A stretch of 64,000 nucleotides of DNA, from positions 3,472,001-3,536,000 of the forward strand of contig NZ_CP094358.1 of NCBI RefSeq assembly GCF_022807975.1, written 5' to 3'. Each line of letters opens with the position of its first letter. Position 1 is the stretch's first letter. The notes beneath the pieces were generated by a model. The model was given only the letters and a program-made list of their open reading frames with translations, had not been told where the DNA came from and made no database searches. This document shows positions 53,186 through 63,432 of this stretch, one piece after another. The DNA comes from Abyssalbus ytuae (GTDB lineage Bacteria; Bacteroidota; Bacteroidia; Flavobacteriales; Flavobacteriaceae). Both the position numbers and the translations under genes were made by a program.

Positions 53186-55447
53186 GTGAAAAAAATAAAC
53201 ATTACCCTGCCTTTTATCTTATCATTTTTTACCGTTATACCATTATTTTCTCAAATAAATAAAGAACCTGTAGATTATGTAAATCCTTATATAGGAAATA
53301 TAAGCCACTTGTTGGTGCCTACATACCCAACCATACATTTGCCCAATAGTATGTTAAGGGTTTATCCTGAAAGGGAAAATTACACAGGCAATTTATTAAA
53401 CGGATTGCCATTGATTGTAACAAGCCACAGAGGAAGTTCGGCTTTTAATTTAAGTCCGTACCAGGGGCCGGTTGAGAATATAAAAAATGTAATTCCTTTG
53501 AGTTACGATAATGAAATTATTAAACCTTATTATTACAGTACCGACCTTGATGAACAGAACATTGTTGTAAAATACGCACCTTCTCATCAATCGGGTATTT
53601 ACGAGATAAGCTTTTTAAAAACAGCACAGCCTGCTTACCTGGTTTTAAACACCCGGAACGGAGAGTTAACCAAAACTGCCGGTAGTATAAGCGGGTATCA
53701 GCAACTTGCCAATAACACCAAAGTATATATTTACCTGGAAACCGATGTTTCTCCTGTGTCTATAGGAACGCATAAAGGTGAAACAATTAATGCAGAGGAA
53801 AATACCACCAAAGGGAAAAATGCTTACTACATAATGAAGTTTCCTGAAAATACTGCCCGGGTAAAACTACGCTATGGAATCTCTTTTATCAGTACGGAAC
53901 AAGCCGAAAAAAACCTGAGAAGGGAGATAAAAGATTACAATCTTGAAGCGATAGCCCGACGGGGCAGGGAGGTATGGAACCGGACACTGGGTAAAATAGA
54001 AGTGGACGGAACTGATGAAGATGCCAAAATAGTTTTCTATACCTCGCTTTATCGTACTTATGAGCGTATGATCTCTATTTCTGAAGATGGCCGTTATTTT
54101 AGTGCTTATGATGGTAAGGTACATAGTGATAAAGGAAGAACTTTTTACACCGATGATTGGATATGGGATACATACAGGGCTACCCACCCGTTGCGGACTA
54201 TTATAGAGCAGGAAATGGAAAATGATATGATAAACTCGTACATAACCATGACAGATCAGATGCCGAGGGCATGGATGCCAAATTTTCCTGAAGTAACGGG
54301 AGACAGCCGGAGAATGAACTCTAACCATGCGGTGGCCATGGTAGCCGATGCCCACAGTAAAGGGTTAAAAGACTTTGACCTGAAAAAAGCTTATAAAGTA
54401 GCCAAAGCAGCGATCACTGAAAAAACACTGGCTCCGTGGTCGTCTAAACCGGCTGGGGTACTTGATCAATTTTTTATAAAAGAAGGCTATTTTCCGTCTC
54501 TTGCCCCTAATGAAAAAGAAACAGTCCCTGAGGTTCATGGCTGGGAGCGCCGGCAACCTATTGCAGTAACCCTTGGTACGGTATATGATGAGTGGTGCCT
54601 CTCTAAAATTGCTAAGTCTATTGGTAATAAAAAGGAAGCTGAATATTTTGAAGAGCGAAGTAAAAATTACCGTAAAGTATTTAATCCGGAAACAAAGTTT
54701 TTTCATCCTAAAGATAGTTTCGGGGTTTTTATGCCCGGCCTGGATTACCGTTTTCCTCCCGGGATAGGGGGAAGGGATGCTTATGATGAGAGTACAGGTT
54801 ATGTGTATCGCTTTGATGTACCGCATAATGTTTCCGACCTGATTAACCTGACAGGAGGGGATGAAGCTTTTGTGGCAGCCCTGGAAGAAATGTTTAGTAC
54901 CTCTTTGGGAAAAGGGCGTCCGGATTTTTATCATATTTATGCTGACCATAGCGGAAATGTAGGACAGTTTTCTATGGGTAACGAACCCTCAATGCATATT
55001 CCTTATTTATATAATTATGCAGGCCAGCCCTGGCGTACGCAAAAACGAATACGCAATTTGCTTACACAGTGGTTCAGGAATGACCTGATGGGTATTCCCG
55101 GCGATGAAGATGGAGGAGGGCTTACAGCCTTTGTAGTATTCTCCCAAATCGGGTTTTATCCGGTAACTCCGGGTTTGCCTATGTATGTAATAGGAAGTCC
55201 TGTTTTTGAAAGAGCTACATTAAAACTTCCTGAAGGAAAAACTTTTACGGTAAGCTGCAAAAATTATTCTCCAGACCATAAATATATACAAAGTGCCCGC
55301 TTAAATGGTAAAGCGTGGAATAAGTCGTGGTTTACCCATAAGGAATTAATGAAAGGGGGTACTTTAGAGCTTGTAATGGGGAAACATGCTAATAAAGACT
55401 GGGCTACAGGCAAAAAAGATGTGCCACCGTCTTTTAAAATGCCTTAA
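53186..55447 (+). CDS. GH92 family glycoside hydrolase (alpha-mannosidase type)
   Basis: A 753-residue secreted protein starting at GTG, with signal MKKINITLPFILSFFTVIPLF and cleavage near Ser-Gln. The N-terminal beta-sandwich opens VDYVNPYIGN, and the catalytic (alpha/alpha)6 barrel contains WIWDTYRATHPL, GNEPSMHIPYLYNYAG and GDEDGGGLTAFVVFSQIGFYPVTPG, all GH92 signature blocks; the family uses calcium and an acidic pair in this region. GH92 enzymes are exo-acting alpha-mannosidases releasing mannose from N-glycans or yeast mannan. It is a single gene with an unusual hairpin-rich leader. No SusCD pair is adjacent. Confidence 0.93.
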   Translation: MKKINITLPFILSFFTVIPLFSQINKEPVDYVNPYIGNISHLLVPTYPTIHLPNSMLRVYPERENYTGNLLNGLPLIVTSHRGSSAFNLSPYQGPVENIKNVIPLSYDNEIIKPYYYSTDLDEQNIVVKYAPSHQSGIYEISFLKTAQPAYLVLNTRNGELTKTAGSISGYQQLANNTKVYIYLETDVSPVSIGTHKGETINAEENTTKGKNAYYIMKFPENTARVKLRYGISFISTEQAEKNLRREIKDYNLEAIARRGREVWNRTLGKIEVDGTDEDAKIVFYTSLYRTYERMISISEDGRYFSAYDGKVHSDKGRTFYTDDWIWDTYRATHPLRTIIEQEMENDMINSYITMTDQMPRAWMPNFPEVTGDSRRMNSNHAVAMVADAHSKGLKDFDLKKAYKVAKAAITEKTLAPWSSKPAGVLDQFFIKEGYFPSLAPNEKETVPEVHGWERRQPIAVTLGTVYDEWCLSKIAKSIGNKKEAEYFEERSKNYRKVFNPETKFFHPKDSFGVFMPGLDYRFPPGIGGRDAYDESTGYVYRFDVPHNVSDLINLTGGDEAFVAALEEMFSTSLGKGRPDFYHIYADHSGNVGQFSMGNEPSMHIPYLYNYAGQPWRTQKRIRNLLTQWFRNDLMGIPGDEDGGGLTAFVVFSQIGFYPVTPGLPMYVIGSPVFERATLKLPEGKTFTVSCKNYSPDHKYIQSARLNGKAWNKSWFTHKELMKGGTLELVMGKHANKDWATGKKDVPPSFKMP

Positions 55448-55495
55448 GTTAATAATGGTATGACGTTGGTATTTTATTCCCGGTAAAGCTATAAA

Positions 55496-56512
55496 CTAAA
55501 TAATGTTTACTTCGGGTTCAATGTGTATGTTGAATTTTTCTTTTACTGATTTTTGTATTTTCTCAGCAAGCTCGATTATTTCTTTGCCGGTAGCATTCCC
55601 GTAATTAACCAAAACCAGGGCTTGCTTTTCGTGAACTCCTGCATCTCCGTAACGTTTACCTTTATAGCCGCATTGCTCTATTAACCACCCTGCCGGAAGT
55701 TTAATTTCACTGTCATTGAGAATGTAATGTGGGGCATTAGGAAATTGATTGACAATATCCTTAAAAACGTTTTTTGATATAACAGGGTTTTTAAAAAAAC
55801 TGCCGCTGTTACCGATTTCTTTTGGGTCCGGAAGCTTGCTTTTTCGTATGGATATTACTGCATTGGAGATATCTTTCAGGGTGGGGTTGGTTATTCCCAG
55901 TTCATTCAACCTTTCCTGGATGGCACCATAAGATGTATTGAAATGATGATTGTTTTTAGTAAGTTTAAAGGTAACACTGGTAATAATATATTTTCCTCTT
56001 TCTTTATTTTTAAATATTGAATCTCTATAGCCGAAATGACATTCTTTTAAAGAAAATTTATGTTTATCCTGCGTTTTTATATTTATAACATCACATTCAT
56101 GAAAAGAATCTTTCAATTCAACACCGTAAGCTCCTATATTTTGTATCGGGGCAGTACCCACATTACCGGGAATTAAAGAAAGGTTTTCGAGTCCTCCATA
56201 ATTTTGCTTCAATGTCCACAGTACAAATTCATGCCAGTTTTCACCTGCTTTTGCTTTAATTAATACGTGGGTGTTAGTTTCTGAAATCAGTTCAATCCCT
56301 TTTATATTAATATGAATGACTAAAGCATCAACATTTTTGGTTAAAAGAACATTGCTTCCGCCCCCTAAGACAAATTTTTCGGGGTATTGCTGAAGTTTTA
56401 ATACTTCTTCTAAATCATTAACGGTATTAACAGATATAAAATTTTTAGCTTTTATATCAATTCCGAACGTATTGTAATTTTTAAGTGATATGTTGTGTTT
56501 AATCTCGGGCAT
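55496..56512 (-). CDS. murB: UDP-N-acetylmuramate dehydrogenase
   Basis: A 338-residue type I MurB. The FAD-binding domain has VLGGGSNVLL and NLSLIPGNVGTAPIQNIGAYG; the catalytic Ser is in GNSGSFFKNP and the terminal Glu in HIEPEVNII. It completes UDP-MurNAc synthesis for peptidoglycan. Its start overlaps the end of the upstream aminotransferase gene by 14 bases, so both are translated from one message. Confidence 0.96.
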   Translation of the reverse strand: MPEIKHNISLKNYNTFGIDIKAKNFISVNTVNDLEEVLKLQQYPEKFVLGGGSNVLLTKNVDALVIHINIKGIELISETNTHVLIKAKAGENWHEFVLWTLKQNYGGLENLSLIPGNVGTAPIQNIGAYGVELKDSFHECDVINIKTQDKHKFSLKECHFGYRDSIFKNKERGKYIITSVTFKLTKNNHHFNTSYGAIQERLNELGITNPTLKDISNAVISIRKSKLPDPKEIGNSGSFFKNPVISKNVFKDIVNQFPNAPHYILNDSEIKLPAGWLIEQCGYKGKRYGDAGVHEKQALVLVNYGNATGKEIIELAEKIQKSVKEKFNIHIEPEVNII

Positions 56513-57695
56513 TATATGCTTTTAAGGCTGCTTCTAATATTTTAACCGATTTTTCCAGATCTTCTTTTTTTAATACATAAGCAATTCTTACCTGGTTTAA
56601 ACCAACACCCGGAGTTGAATAAAAGCCTGCTCCGGGGGCAATCATAACTGTTTCCCCGTTTAAGTCAAATTTTTCCAAAAGCCATTGGGCAAAATCGTCG
56701 GCATTCTTCACAGGTAATTCTGCAATGCAATAAAAAGCTCCGTTGGGTTTACCCACTTTAACTCCGTCAATTTTTTCCAGTCCGGAAATAAGAGTATTTC
56801 TTCGTTCGAGGTATTCTTTTGATATTTCTTCAAAATAACTTTCCGGGGTATCCAGGGCTGCTTCTGATGCAATTTGAGCAAATATGGGAGGAGAAAGTCT
56901 TGCCTGAGCAAATTTTAAAGCTGTAGACATTACTTTCTTATTTTTAGATATCATATAACCTATTCTGGCGCCACACATACTGTATCGCTTAGATACTGAG
57001 TCAATCACTATAGTATTTTCATCGGCTCCTTCTACCTGTAAGACAGAAAAATGTTTACTGTTGTCATATACAAACTCTCTGTAAACTTCATCCGAAACTA
57101 TATAAATATCATGCTTTTTTGCCAGCTGAATCAGCTCTTCAATTTCTTTTTGTGTGTATAAATATCCGGTGGGATTCCCGGGGTTTGTTATTAAAATTGC
57201 CCTGGTTTTGGGAGTGATCATTTTTTCCAGTTTACTTACCGGAGGAAGAGCAAAATTATCATCGATACTGGAATGTATAGGTACAATTTTAACTCCCACA
57301 TTAGTGGCAAATGCTTTATAATTAGCATAAAACGGTTCTGAAATGATTATTTCATCTCCTTCATCTGCAATGGTGGCAATAGTAAAAATAAGTGCTTCAG
57401 ACCCCCCGGTAGTTACAATAATATCATCTTTGTCAAGGTTGATATTAATATTTTTATAATAAAGTGCAATTTTTTCCCTGAAAGAATCAAAACCCTGGCT
57501 TTTACCATATTCTAAAACCTCAATATTACAGTTCTTTACAGCATCAATAGCTATGTTAGGTGTTTTAATATCAGGCTGTCCTATATTTAAATGATAAACT
57601 TTTGTGCCTCTTTTCTTGGCATTTTCTGCAAAAGGTACTAATTTTCTTATCGGTGATTCGGGCATTTTATGACCCTTATCGGAAATAAATGGCAT
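56499..57695 (-). CDS. Pyridoxal-phosphate aminotransferase, class I/II
   Basis: A 398-residue fold-type I aminotransferase of the aspartate aminotransferase type. YGKSQGFDSFREKIALYY, VTTGGSEALIFT, TNPGNPTGYLYT and SDEVYREFVYD are family blocks; the PLP Lys is in SVSKRYSMCGARIGYM. The C-terminal Arg for the substrate carboxylate is in NQVRIAYV. Aspartate or aromatic amino acids are plausible substrates. It leads a two-gene unit with murB. The divergent promoter region contains a 16-base palindrome. Confidence 0.92.
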   Translation of the reverse strand: MPFISDKGHKMPESPIRKLVPFAENAKKRGTKVYHLNIGQPDIKTPNIAIDAVKNCNIEVLEYGKSQGFDSFREKIALYYKNININLDKDDIIVTTGGSEALIFTIATIADEGDEIIISEPFYANYKAFATNVGVKIVPIHSSIDDNFALPPVSKLEKMITPKTRAILITNPGNPTGYLYTQKEIEELIQLAKKHDIYIVSDEVYREFVYDNSKHFSVLQVEGADENTIVIDSVSKRYSMCGARIGYMISKNKKVMSTALKFAQARLSPPIFAQIASEAALDTPESYFEEISKEYLERRNTLISGLEKIDGVKVGKPNGAFYCIAELPVKNADDFAQWLLEKFDLNGETVMIAPGAGFYSTPGVGLNQVRIAYVLKKEDLEKSVKILEAALKAYNARD

Positions 57696-57710
57696 AATTT
57701 ATTATTTGGC

Positions 57711-57726
57711 TTTGCAAATTTGCAAA
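57711..57726. promoter_or_regulatory. Perfect 16-base palindrome in a divergent promoter
   Basis: TTTGCAAATTTGCAAA lies between the aminotransferase and protease genes, 15 bases from the aminotransferase start. It also contains CAAATTTG on both strands, close to the -7 box. Confidence 0.4.
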
Positions 57727-57777
57727 ATAATTTCTTATAATTACTATATAAAACCAGTTGTCCCCTATTATTTGCCA

Positions 57778-59175
57778 ATGTTTATGTTTTTTAACAAAAA
57801 AAAATATTTTGACATTCTTTTTTCTATTTTAAAACTTACATTTTATAAGTTAAAGAAACTTTGTTTTTTACTTTTTTTTACTTTTTCCGGTATTGTAAAT
57901 TCTCAGACACAATTTACGTTTTCCGACAGTAAAAAATCAGAAACAATTAAGTTTAAATTAGCCAGTAATCTTATAATAATTCCAATAGAAGTTAATGGAG
58001 CCAATCTTTCATTTTTACTGGATACCGGTGTCACTAAACCAATTTTATTCAATATTACACAAAATGACTCATTAGAAATTAAAAACATTACAAAGATTGT
58101 TTTAAAAGGTTTAGGAGGAGGAATGCCGGTAAAAGCATACAGGTCAACCGGAAATACTTTTAATGTTAATGGTATTTTTAATAAAAATCAGGATTTATAT
58201 GTGATACTGGATGAAAAAATTAATTTTTCTCCCCGTTTAGGATATCCGGTCCATGGAATAATAGGATACGATTTTTTTAAAAATTTGGTAGTAGATATTA
58301 ATTATGTATCTAAAAAAATAAAAGTTTACAGTCCGAGTAAATTTAAATCTAAAAAGTGCAAAACCTGTGAAACTTTTGATTTAGAAATAATAGGGAATAA
58401 GCCTTTTATAAGAGCTTCCTCTATGGGAGAACATATAGAGGGAATTGATTTAAAGTTATTGATTGATTCAGGCAGTAGCGATGCATTATGGCTCATTGAA
58501 AACGAGGATAAAAATTTAGCAGTTCCCGAAAAAAGTTTTGAAGACTTTCTGGGGTTTGGATTAAGTGGAGGAATTTATGGGCACAGGGCCCGCCTTGAAC
58601 ATTTTAGTATAGGAGGTTTTAACCTTAAAGAGGTGAAAGTAGCATTTCCCGATTCGGTTTCTATAAAACATTTAAGAAAGGTAAATGACAGGGACGGAAG
58701 TATTGGGGGAGAAATATTGAAAAGATTCAGGGTGACTTTTAATTATAAGGAGAATAAAATAACTTTAAAAAGAAACGCCAATTTTAATAAGCCTTTCAAA
58801 TTCAATATGAGCGGGATTGAGTTAATGCAAACCGGCAACAGGCTTGTGAAGGAGTTAGAAACAAGGAACCAGGTTTTAATAAATGATGAAAATAAGAGTT
58901 TGAAGGGAATTACAATATTACCTGGTGAAAAATATAAGTATTCTTTAAAACCTGCTTTTGAAATTGTAGAGGTGAGAGAGCAAAGTCCGGCACATCTTGC
59001 AGGATTAAGAAAAGGGGATATTTTACTTTCGGTTAACGGAAAGTTTGTCCACAGGTATACATTAGACCAAATAATAGAAATGATAAATGAAGAAGAAGGA
59101 AAACTGATCCGTCTTATAATAGAGCGTAATCTGGAGGAAATGAAATTTGTTTTTAAACTTGAAAGTTTACTATAA
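57778..59175 (+). CDS. Aspartyl protease with two catalytic Asp motifs and a PDZ domain
   Basis: From the ATG at 57778 the protein is about 465 residues; the frame opens 24 codons earlier, but the sequence MFMFFNKKKYFDILFSILKL to FSGIVNSQ forms the signal region. Two retropepsin-type lobes follow: LSFLLDTGVTKPIL and LKLLIDSGSSDALW give two Asp motifs, DTG and DSG. The C-terminal PDZ (about 365-465) shows QSPAHLAGLRKGDILLSVNG. Such Bacteroidota proteases are exported; the lobe pair would form one active site. Substrate unknown. A bidirectional terminator follows. Confidence 0.86.
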   Translation: MFMFFNKKKYFDILFSILKLTFYKLKKLCFLLFFTFSGIVNSQTQFTFSDSKKSETIKFKLASNLIIIPIEVNGANLSFLLDTGVTKPILFNITQNDSLEIKNITKIVLKGLGGGMPVKAYRSTGNTFNVNGIFNKNQDLYVILDEKINFSPRLGYPVHGIIGYDFFKNLVVDINYVSKKIKVYSPSKFKSKKCKTCETFDLEIIGNKPFIRASSMGEHIEGIDLKLLIDSGSSDALWLIENEDKNLAVPEKSFEDFLGFGLSGGIYGHRARLEHFSIGGFNLKEVKVAFPDSVSIKHLRKVNDRDGSIGGEILKRFRVTFNYKENKITLKRNANFNKPFKFNMSGIELMQTGNRLVKELETRNQVLINDENKSLKGITILPGEKYKYSLKPAFEIVEVREQSPAHLAGLRKGDILLSVNGKFVHRYTLDQIIEMINEEEGKLIRLIIERNLEEMKFVFKLESLL

Positions 59176-59178
59176 TAA

Positions 59179-59205
59179 AAAAAGCCTCTATTAAGAGGCT
59201 TTTTT
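59179..59205. terminator. Bidirectional terminator after the protease gene
   Basis: AAAAAGCCTCT, loop ATTA, AGAGGCTTTTT, with T runs on both strands. Confidence 0.92.
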
Positions 59206-59221
59206 ATGTGTATTTTAAGTG

Positions 59222-59647
59222 TTATTTTTTTTCCACAGTGGCTTTTTCTTTAATAATTTCACCACTTTCATTTGTATCAAGAACTTTTCCTTTTATTTTT
59301 AGTGCAATAGTAGGAGTATCAGCATTTGATACAACTGTTACAGTTTTTCTTATAGGGCCTACACGTTTTGTATCATATTTAACCTCAATTTGTCCGGTTT
59401 TGCCAGGTAAAATAGGTTCTTCCGGTTTCTTGGGAATAGTACAGCCGCAGCTTGAATATACTTTAGAGATCACCAAAGGTACATCACCTGTATTGGTAAA
59501 CTCAAAAATACGAACTCCATCGCTTCCTTTTGCAATATCACCATAGTCAATTTCGTCTGCTTTAAATTCAATTTTAGCAGTTTTATCTTGAGCGCTAACC
59601 GCAAAGGCCATCATCCCAACGAATAAAAGTAGTACCAGTTTTTTCAT
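59222..59647 (-). CDS. DUF1573 secreted protein
   Basis: A 141-residue protein with signal MKKLVLLLFVGMMAFAVSAQ (not a lipoprotein). The DUF1573 domain covers residues 25-125: FKADEIDYGDIAKGSDGVRI, EFTNTGDVPLVISKVYSSCG, CTIPKKPEEPILPGKTGQIE and VKYDTKRVGPIRKTVTV. It shares the SSCGCT motif with the lipoprotein paralogue at 48.4 kb. It sits alone between the protease and valS. The role is unknown, presumably periplasmic. Confidence 0.9.
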   Translation of the reverse strand: MKKLVLLLFVGMMAFAVSAQDKTAKIEFKADEIDYGDIAKGSDGVRIFEFTNTGDVPLVISKVYSSCGCTIPKKPEEPILPGKTGQIEVKYDTKRVGPIRKTVTVVSNADTPTIALKIKGKVLDTNESGEIIKEKATVEKK

Positions 59648-59852
59648 TTTATTAAAATTTAGGTGTTTGTAAAAATACTTACTTTTAGCTTTACAGCAAA
59701 ATAAAAATAGTTTTTATAATCTTTTATATATAGCTACTTTTGCAAATCTATAATACAAAAAGTATTCCAAACCGGGCATCAAAGGTCATTAAAACATTGT
59801 CAAAAACAAAATTACCCCGGTTTTTTTAACAAGTTTAGTATTACAATAAGGC

Positions 59853-62492
59853 ATGAAAAAAATTGAGATTCCTTCAAAATATGAAGCAAATTCAGTAGAA
59901 GATAAATGGTATTCTTATTGGATGAAACATAAATATTTTCATTCAACACCTGATGAAAGGGAACCGTACACGATTGTTATACCTCCGCCAAACGTAACCG
60001 GCGTTTTGCATATGGGGCATATGTTAAACAATACTATTCAGGATGTGTTAGTAAGAAGGGCACGGTTAAAGGGGTTAAATGCCTGCTGGGTACCCGGTAC
60101 GGATCATGCATCTATTGCTACCGAAGCCAAAGTGGTAGCCAAATTAAAAGCTGAAGGAATTAATAAATCTGATTTATCCAGGGAAGAATTTTTAGAACAT
60201 GCCTGGGAGTGGACCCATAAACACGGGGGAATAATTCTTGAGCAATTAAAGAAACTGGGATGCTCATGCGATTGGGATCGTACTAAATTTACAATGGACA
60301 ATGAACTCTCAGCTTCAGTAATAAAGGTTTTTGTTGATTTATATAACAAAGGTTTTATATATCGGGGTTACAGGATGGTTAACTGGGATCCTCAGGCTAA
60401 AACCACCCTCTCTGATGAGGAAGTAATTTATCAGGAAAAGCAGGGTTTACTTTACTATTTATCCTATCCCATAGAAGGGAGTGATGAAAAAGTTATTATT
60501 GCAACAACCCGACCAGAAACAATTTTGGGAGATACTGCTATTTGTATAAATCCGGAGGATGAAAGATACACGCACTTAAAAGGGAAAAAAGCTGTTGTTC
60601 CTTTAGCAAACAGGGTCATTCCTATAATTGAAGATAAGTATGTAGATATAGAATTTGGTACCGGCTGTTTAAAAGTTACCCCTGCACACGATATTAATGA
60701 TAAAGAACTTGGGGATAAGCATAACCTTGAAGTAATTGATATCTTTAATGAAGATGCAACTCTAAATGATTATGGACTTCATTATAAAGGAAAAGACCGT
60801 TTTACCGTTAGAAAAGAAATTGCAAAAGAACTTGAAGAAAAAGGATTTTTAGTAAAAACCGAAAATTACATTAATAAAGTAGGAACCTCGGAAAGGACCG
60901 GTGCAGTAATTGAGCCCCGTTTATCCGATCAGTGGTTTTTAAAAATGAAAGATTTATCAAAACCTGCATTGGATGCAGTTATTAATGGTGATGTTAATTT
61001 GGTACCGGATAAGTTTATAAATACATACAGGCACTGGATGGAAAATGTCAGGGACTGGAATATTTCCCGGCAATTATGGTGGGGGCATCAAATACCGGCG
61101 TATTATTACGGATCGGGAAAAGATGATTTTGTAGTGGCTGATAGCAGGAAAGAAGCACTAAAGCTGGCTATGGAAAAGTCCGGTAATTATAATTTAAAAG
61201 AAGCCGATTTAACCCAGGATGCTGATGCGCTTGATACCTGGTTTTCTTCATGGTTATGGCCTATAAGCGTGTTTAACGGAATATTAGACCCTGATAATGA
61301 AGAAATAAAATATTATTATCCTACAAATGATTTGGTAACTGCTCCCGAAATACTGTTTTTCTGGGTAGCACGGATGATCATTGCAGGTTATGAATACCGG
61401 GGCGATAAACCTTTTAAAAATGTTTATTTAACAGGCATTGTGCGGGATAAGCTTCGCAGAAAAATGTCTAAATCCCTAGGGAACTCTCCGGATCCGCTTA
61501 AACTGATTGAAAAGTATGGAGCTGATGGTGTAAGGGTAGGAATGCTTTTAAGCTCTCCTGCAGGAAATGACCTGATGTTTGATGAGGAACTGTGTAAACA
61601 AGGAGGAGCTTTTGCCAATAAAATATGGAATGCTTTCCGTTTGGTTAAAGGATGGGAAGTTTCGGAGAGTGCTGAGCAACCGGAAGCAGCTATGGTTGCA
61701 ATAAAATGGTATAAAGAAAAATTCAGTAAAACTTTAAATGAAATAGAAGATCATTTTAGTAAATACCGCATATCGGATGCTTTAATGGCTACTTATAGAT
61801 TGGTATGGGACGATTTCTGTTCATGGTTATTGGAGATGGTGAAACCTGCTTATCAGCAATCAATTGATAAAAAGACATTTGATGAGGTAATTACCATTTT
61901 TGAACATAATTTAAAAATTCTTCATCCTTTTATGCCTTTCCTTACCGAAGAAATTTGGCAGCATATTGAGGAAAGAACACCCGAAAATGCTTTAATTGTA
62001 GCTAAATGGACTGATATAAAGACGTTTGATGAAACCGTCATTAATGAATTTGATTTTGCTGCGGACGTTATTTCAGGTATCAGAACCATCAGAAAAGAAA
62101 AAAACATTCCGTTTAAAGAAGAGTTAAAACTGTTCGTTATTAATAATGAAAAAGTAAATTCAAATTTTGATTCCATCATAAAAAAGCTGGCAAACATAAA
62201 TGGATTGGAATATGTAAATGACAAAGTTGATAAAGCACTTTCCTTTAGGGTAAAATCCAACGAATATTTTATACCTATGTCTGGAAATATTGATGTAAAT
62301 GAGGAAATAGCTAAACTTGAAGAAGAACTTAAATATACCGAAGGCTTCTTAAAATCCGTTCAAAAGAAATTATCTAATGAACGCTTTGTAAATAATGCAC
62401 CGGAACAGGTAGTGGCAACAGAAAAGAAAAAAGAAGCGGATGCTCTTGCAAAAATAGAAACTATCAGAGAAAGTTTAGCAGCCTTAAAATAG
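59853..62492 (+). CDS. valS: Valyl-tRNA synthetase
   Basis: An 879-residue class I synthetase. [13 protein letters not shown] holds the HIGH motif (HMGH, residues 53-56) and [15 protein letters not shown] the KMSKS loop (537-541). The editing domain CP1 lies at about 150-350 with [13 protein letters not shown]. The C-terminal coiled coil (about 815-879, [20 protein letters not shown]) is the ValS arm. Length is normal for Bacteroidota. It charges tRNA-Val. It ends 12 bases from the acyl-CoA-binding-protein gene on the other strand. Confidence 0.97.
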   Translation: MKKIEIPSKYEANSVEDKWYSYWMKHKYFHSTPDEREPYTIVIPPPNVTGVLHMGHMLNNTIQDVLVRRARLKGLNACWVPGTDHASIATEAKVVAKLKAEGINKSDLSREEFLEHAWEWTHKHGGIILEQLKKLGCSCDWDRTKFTMDNELSASVIKVFVDLYNKGFIYRGYRMVNWDPQAKTTLSDEEVIYQEKQGLLYYLSYPIEGSDEKVIIATTRPETILGDTAICINPEDERYTHLKGKKAVVPLANRVIPIIEDKYVDIEFGTGCLKVTPAHDINDKELGDKHNLEVIDIFNEDATLNDYGLHYKGKDRFTVRKEIAKELEEKGFLVKTENYINKVGTSERTGAVIEPRLSDQWFLKMKDLSKPALDAVINGDVNLVPDKFINTYRHWMENVRDWNISRQLWWGHQIPAYYYGSGKDDFVVADSRKEALKLAMEKSGNYNLKEADLTQDADALDTWFSSWLWPISVFNGILDPDNEEIKYYYPTNDLVTAPEILFFWVARMIIAGYEYRGDKPFKNVYLTGIVRDKLRRKMSKSLGNSPDPLKLIEKYGADGVRVGMLLSSPAGNDLMFDEELCKQGGAFANKIWNAFRLVKGWEVSESAEQPEAAMVAIKWYKEKFSKTLNEIEDHFSKYRISDALMATYRLVWDDFCSWLLEMVKPAYQQSIDKKTFDEVITIFEHNLKILHPFMPFLTEEIWQHIEERTPENALIVAKWTDIKTFDETVINEFDFAADVISGIRTIRKEKNIPFKEELKLFVINNEKVNSNFDSIIKKLANINGLEYVNDKVDKALSFRVKSNEYFIPMSGNIDVNEEIAKLEEELKYTEGFLKSVQKKLSNERFVNNAPEQVVATEKKKEADALAKIETIRESLAALK

Positions 62493-62504
62493 ATTGAATT
62501 TCAT

Positions 62505-62783
62505 TCACAGATTATCGCCAAAATTGGTTGTAAAATATTGGTTTACGAGTTTAATATAACCAATTTTGGCCTGTTTTTCGGTTAAATCCCTTACCTGAAA
62601 CAAAGCATTTGCTTTAAAAGCATTTATAATAGGCTTTTTACTGCCAGGGGGTTCATTGTTTTGAGTCGCTTTTTTGTAATAAGCATACAGGTTTAATAAA
62701 AAATCAGCAGGAAGAGGCTCTGTGTAGTTATTGACAAACTGCACAGCTTCTTCAAATACCTTATTTAATTTTTCATTAGTCAT
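62505..62783 (-). CDS. Acyl-CoA-binding protein
   Basis: From the ATG at 62783 the protein is 92 residues, MTNEKLNKVFEEAVQFVNNY. Four helices are visible: LPADFLLNLYAYYKKATQNN has the acyl-CoA-binding Tyr and Lys, and NAFKANALFQVRDLTEKQAKIGYIKLVNQY closes the bundle. The family binds medium and long acyl-CoA esters. The start overlaps the psd stop by 8 bases, so it is the third gene of a cdsA-psd-ACBP unit and is probably coupled to phospholipid synthesis. Confidence 0.88.
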   Translation of the reverse strand: MTNEKLNKVFEEAVQFVNNYTEPLPADFLLNLYAYYKKATQNNEPPGSKKPIINAFKANALFQVRDLTEKQAKIGYIKLVNQYFTTNFGDNL

Positions 62784-63432
62784 TTTTTGAGGCGATAATG
62801 TCAATGCCACCCTTTACTTTCTGATGCAATTTCACTTTAATTTCCGTGTCTAATGGTAAAAATACATCAACTCTTGATCCGAATTTAATAAAACCGGCAT
62901 CAGCACCTTGAATAACCGGCATATTCTCTTTAGCATAATTTACTATCCGCTTAGCCAGCGCACCTGCTATTTGCCTGTATAAAATATCGCCATAAAAAGG
63001 GTTATTAACTACTACGGTAGTACGTTCGTTTTCTTCGGAGGCTTTTGGATGCCACGCTACCAGATACTTACCGGGATGGTATTTACTGAATTTAACCATA
63101 CCGCTTACCGGATATCTTGTTACATGAACATTTACAGGTGACATAAATATTGAAACCTGAATTCTTTTATCTTTAAAATATTCTTTTTCAAAAACCTCTT
63201 CAATAACAACTACTTTACCATCAACAGGAGCTATAATATTTTCATCGGTTATATTGGTTAACCTTTTTGGGTTCCTGAAGAACTGTAATATTAAAATAAG
63301 TAAAATCAAGGCTGATATTTGTAATAATAATCTCAACCAGTATACCGGGATGTAGAACTCTGCCAACAATACTATTGCTGCGCAAATGATAAAAGTTCCA
63401 GTTATTATTTTAAAGCCTTCTTTATGAAACAT
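62776..63432 (-). CDS. psd: Phosphatidylserine decarboxylase
   Basis: A 218-residue Psd of the short PSD-related class. Two membrane helices are near the N-terminus (about 8-26 and 31-49). The catalytic domain has APVDGKVVVIEEVF, VSIFMSPVNVHVTRYPVSG, YHPGKYLVAWHPKASEENER and IKFGSRVDVFLP, where autocleavage before the Ser of Gly-Ser makes the pyruvoyl group. It decarboxylates phosphatidylserine to phosphatidylethanolamine in the inner membrane. The start overlaps the cdsA stop by 11 bases and its end overlaps the ACBP gene by 8. Confidence 0.95.
   Translation of the reverse strand: MFHKEGFKIITGTFIICAAIVLLAEFYIPVYWLRLLLQISALILLILILQFFRNPKRLTNITDENIIAPVDGKVVVIEEVFEKEYFKDKRIQVSIFMSPVNVHVTRYPVSGMVKFSKYHPGKYLVAWHPKASEENERTTVVVNNPFYGDILYRQIAGALAKRIVNYAKENMPVIQGADAGFIKFGSRVDVFLPLDTEIKVKLHQKVKGGIDIIASKND

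Noticed and set aside
53867-54949. Long minus-strand frames within the GH92 gene
   Set aside because: They are shadows of a strongly conserved coding gene; products are Phe/Ile/Ser-rich and domainless.
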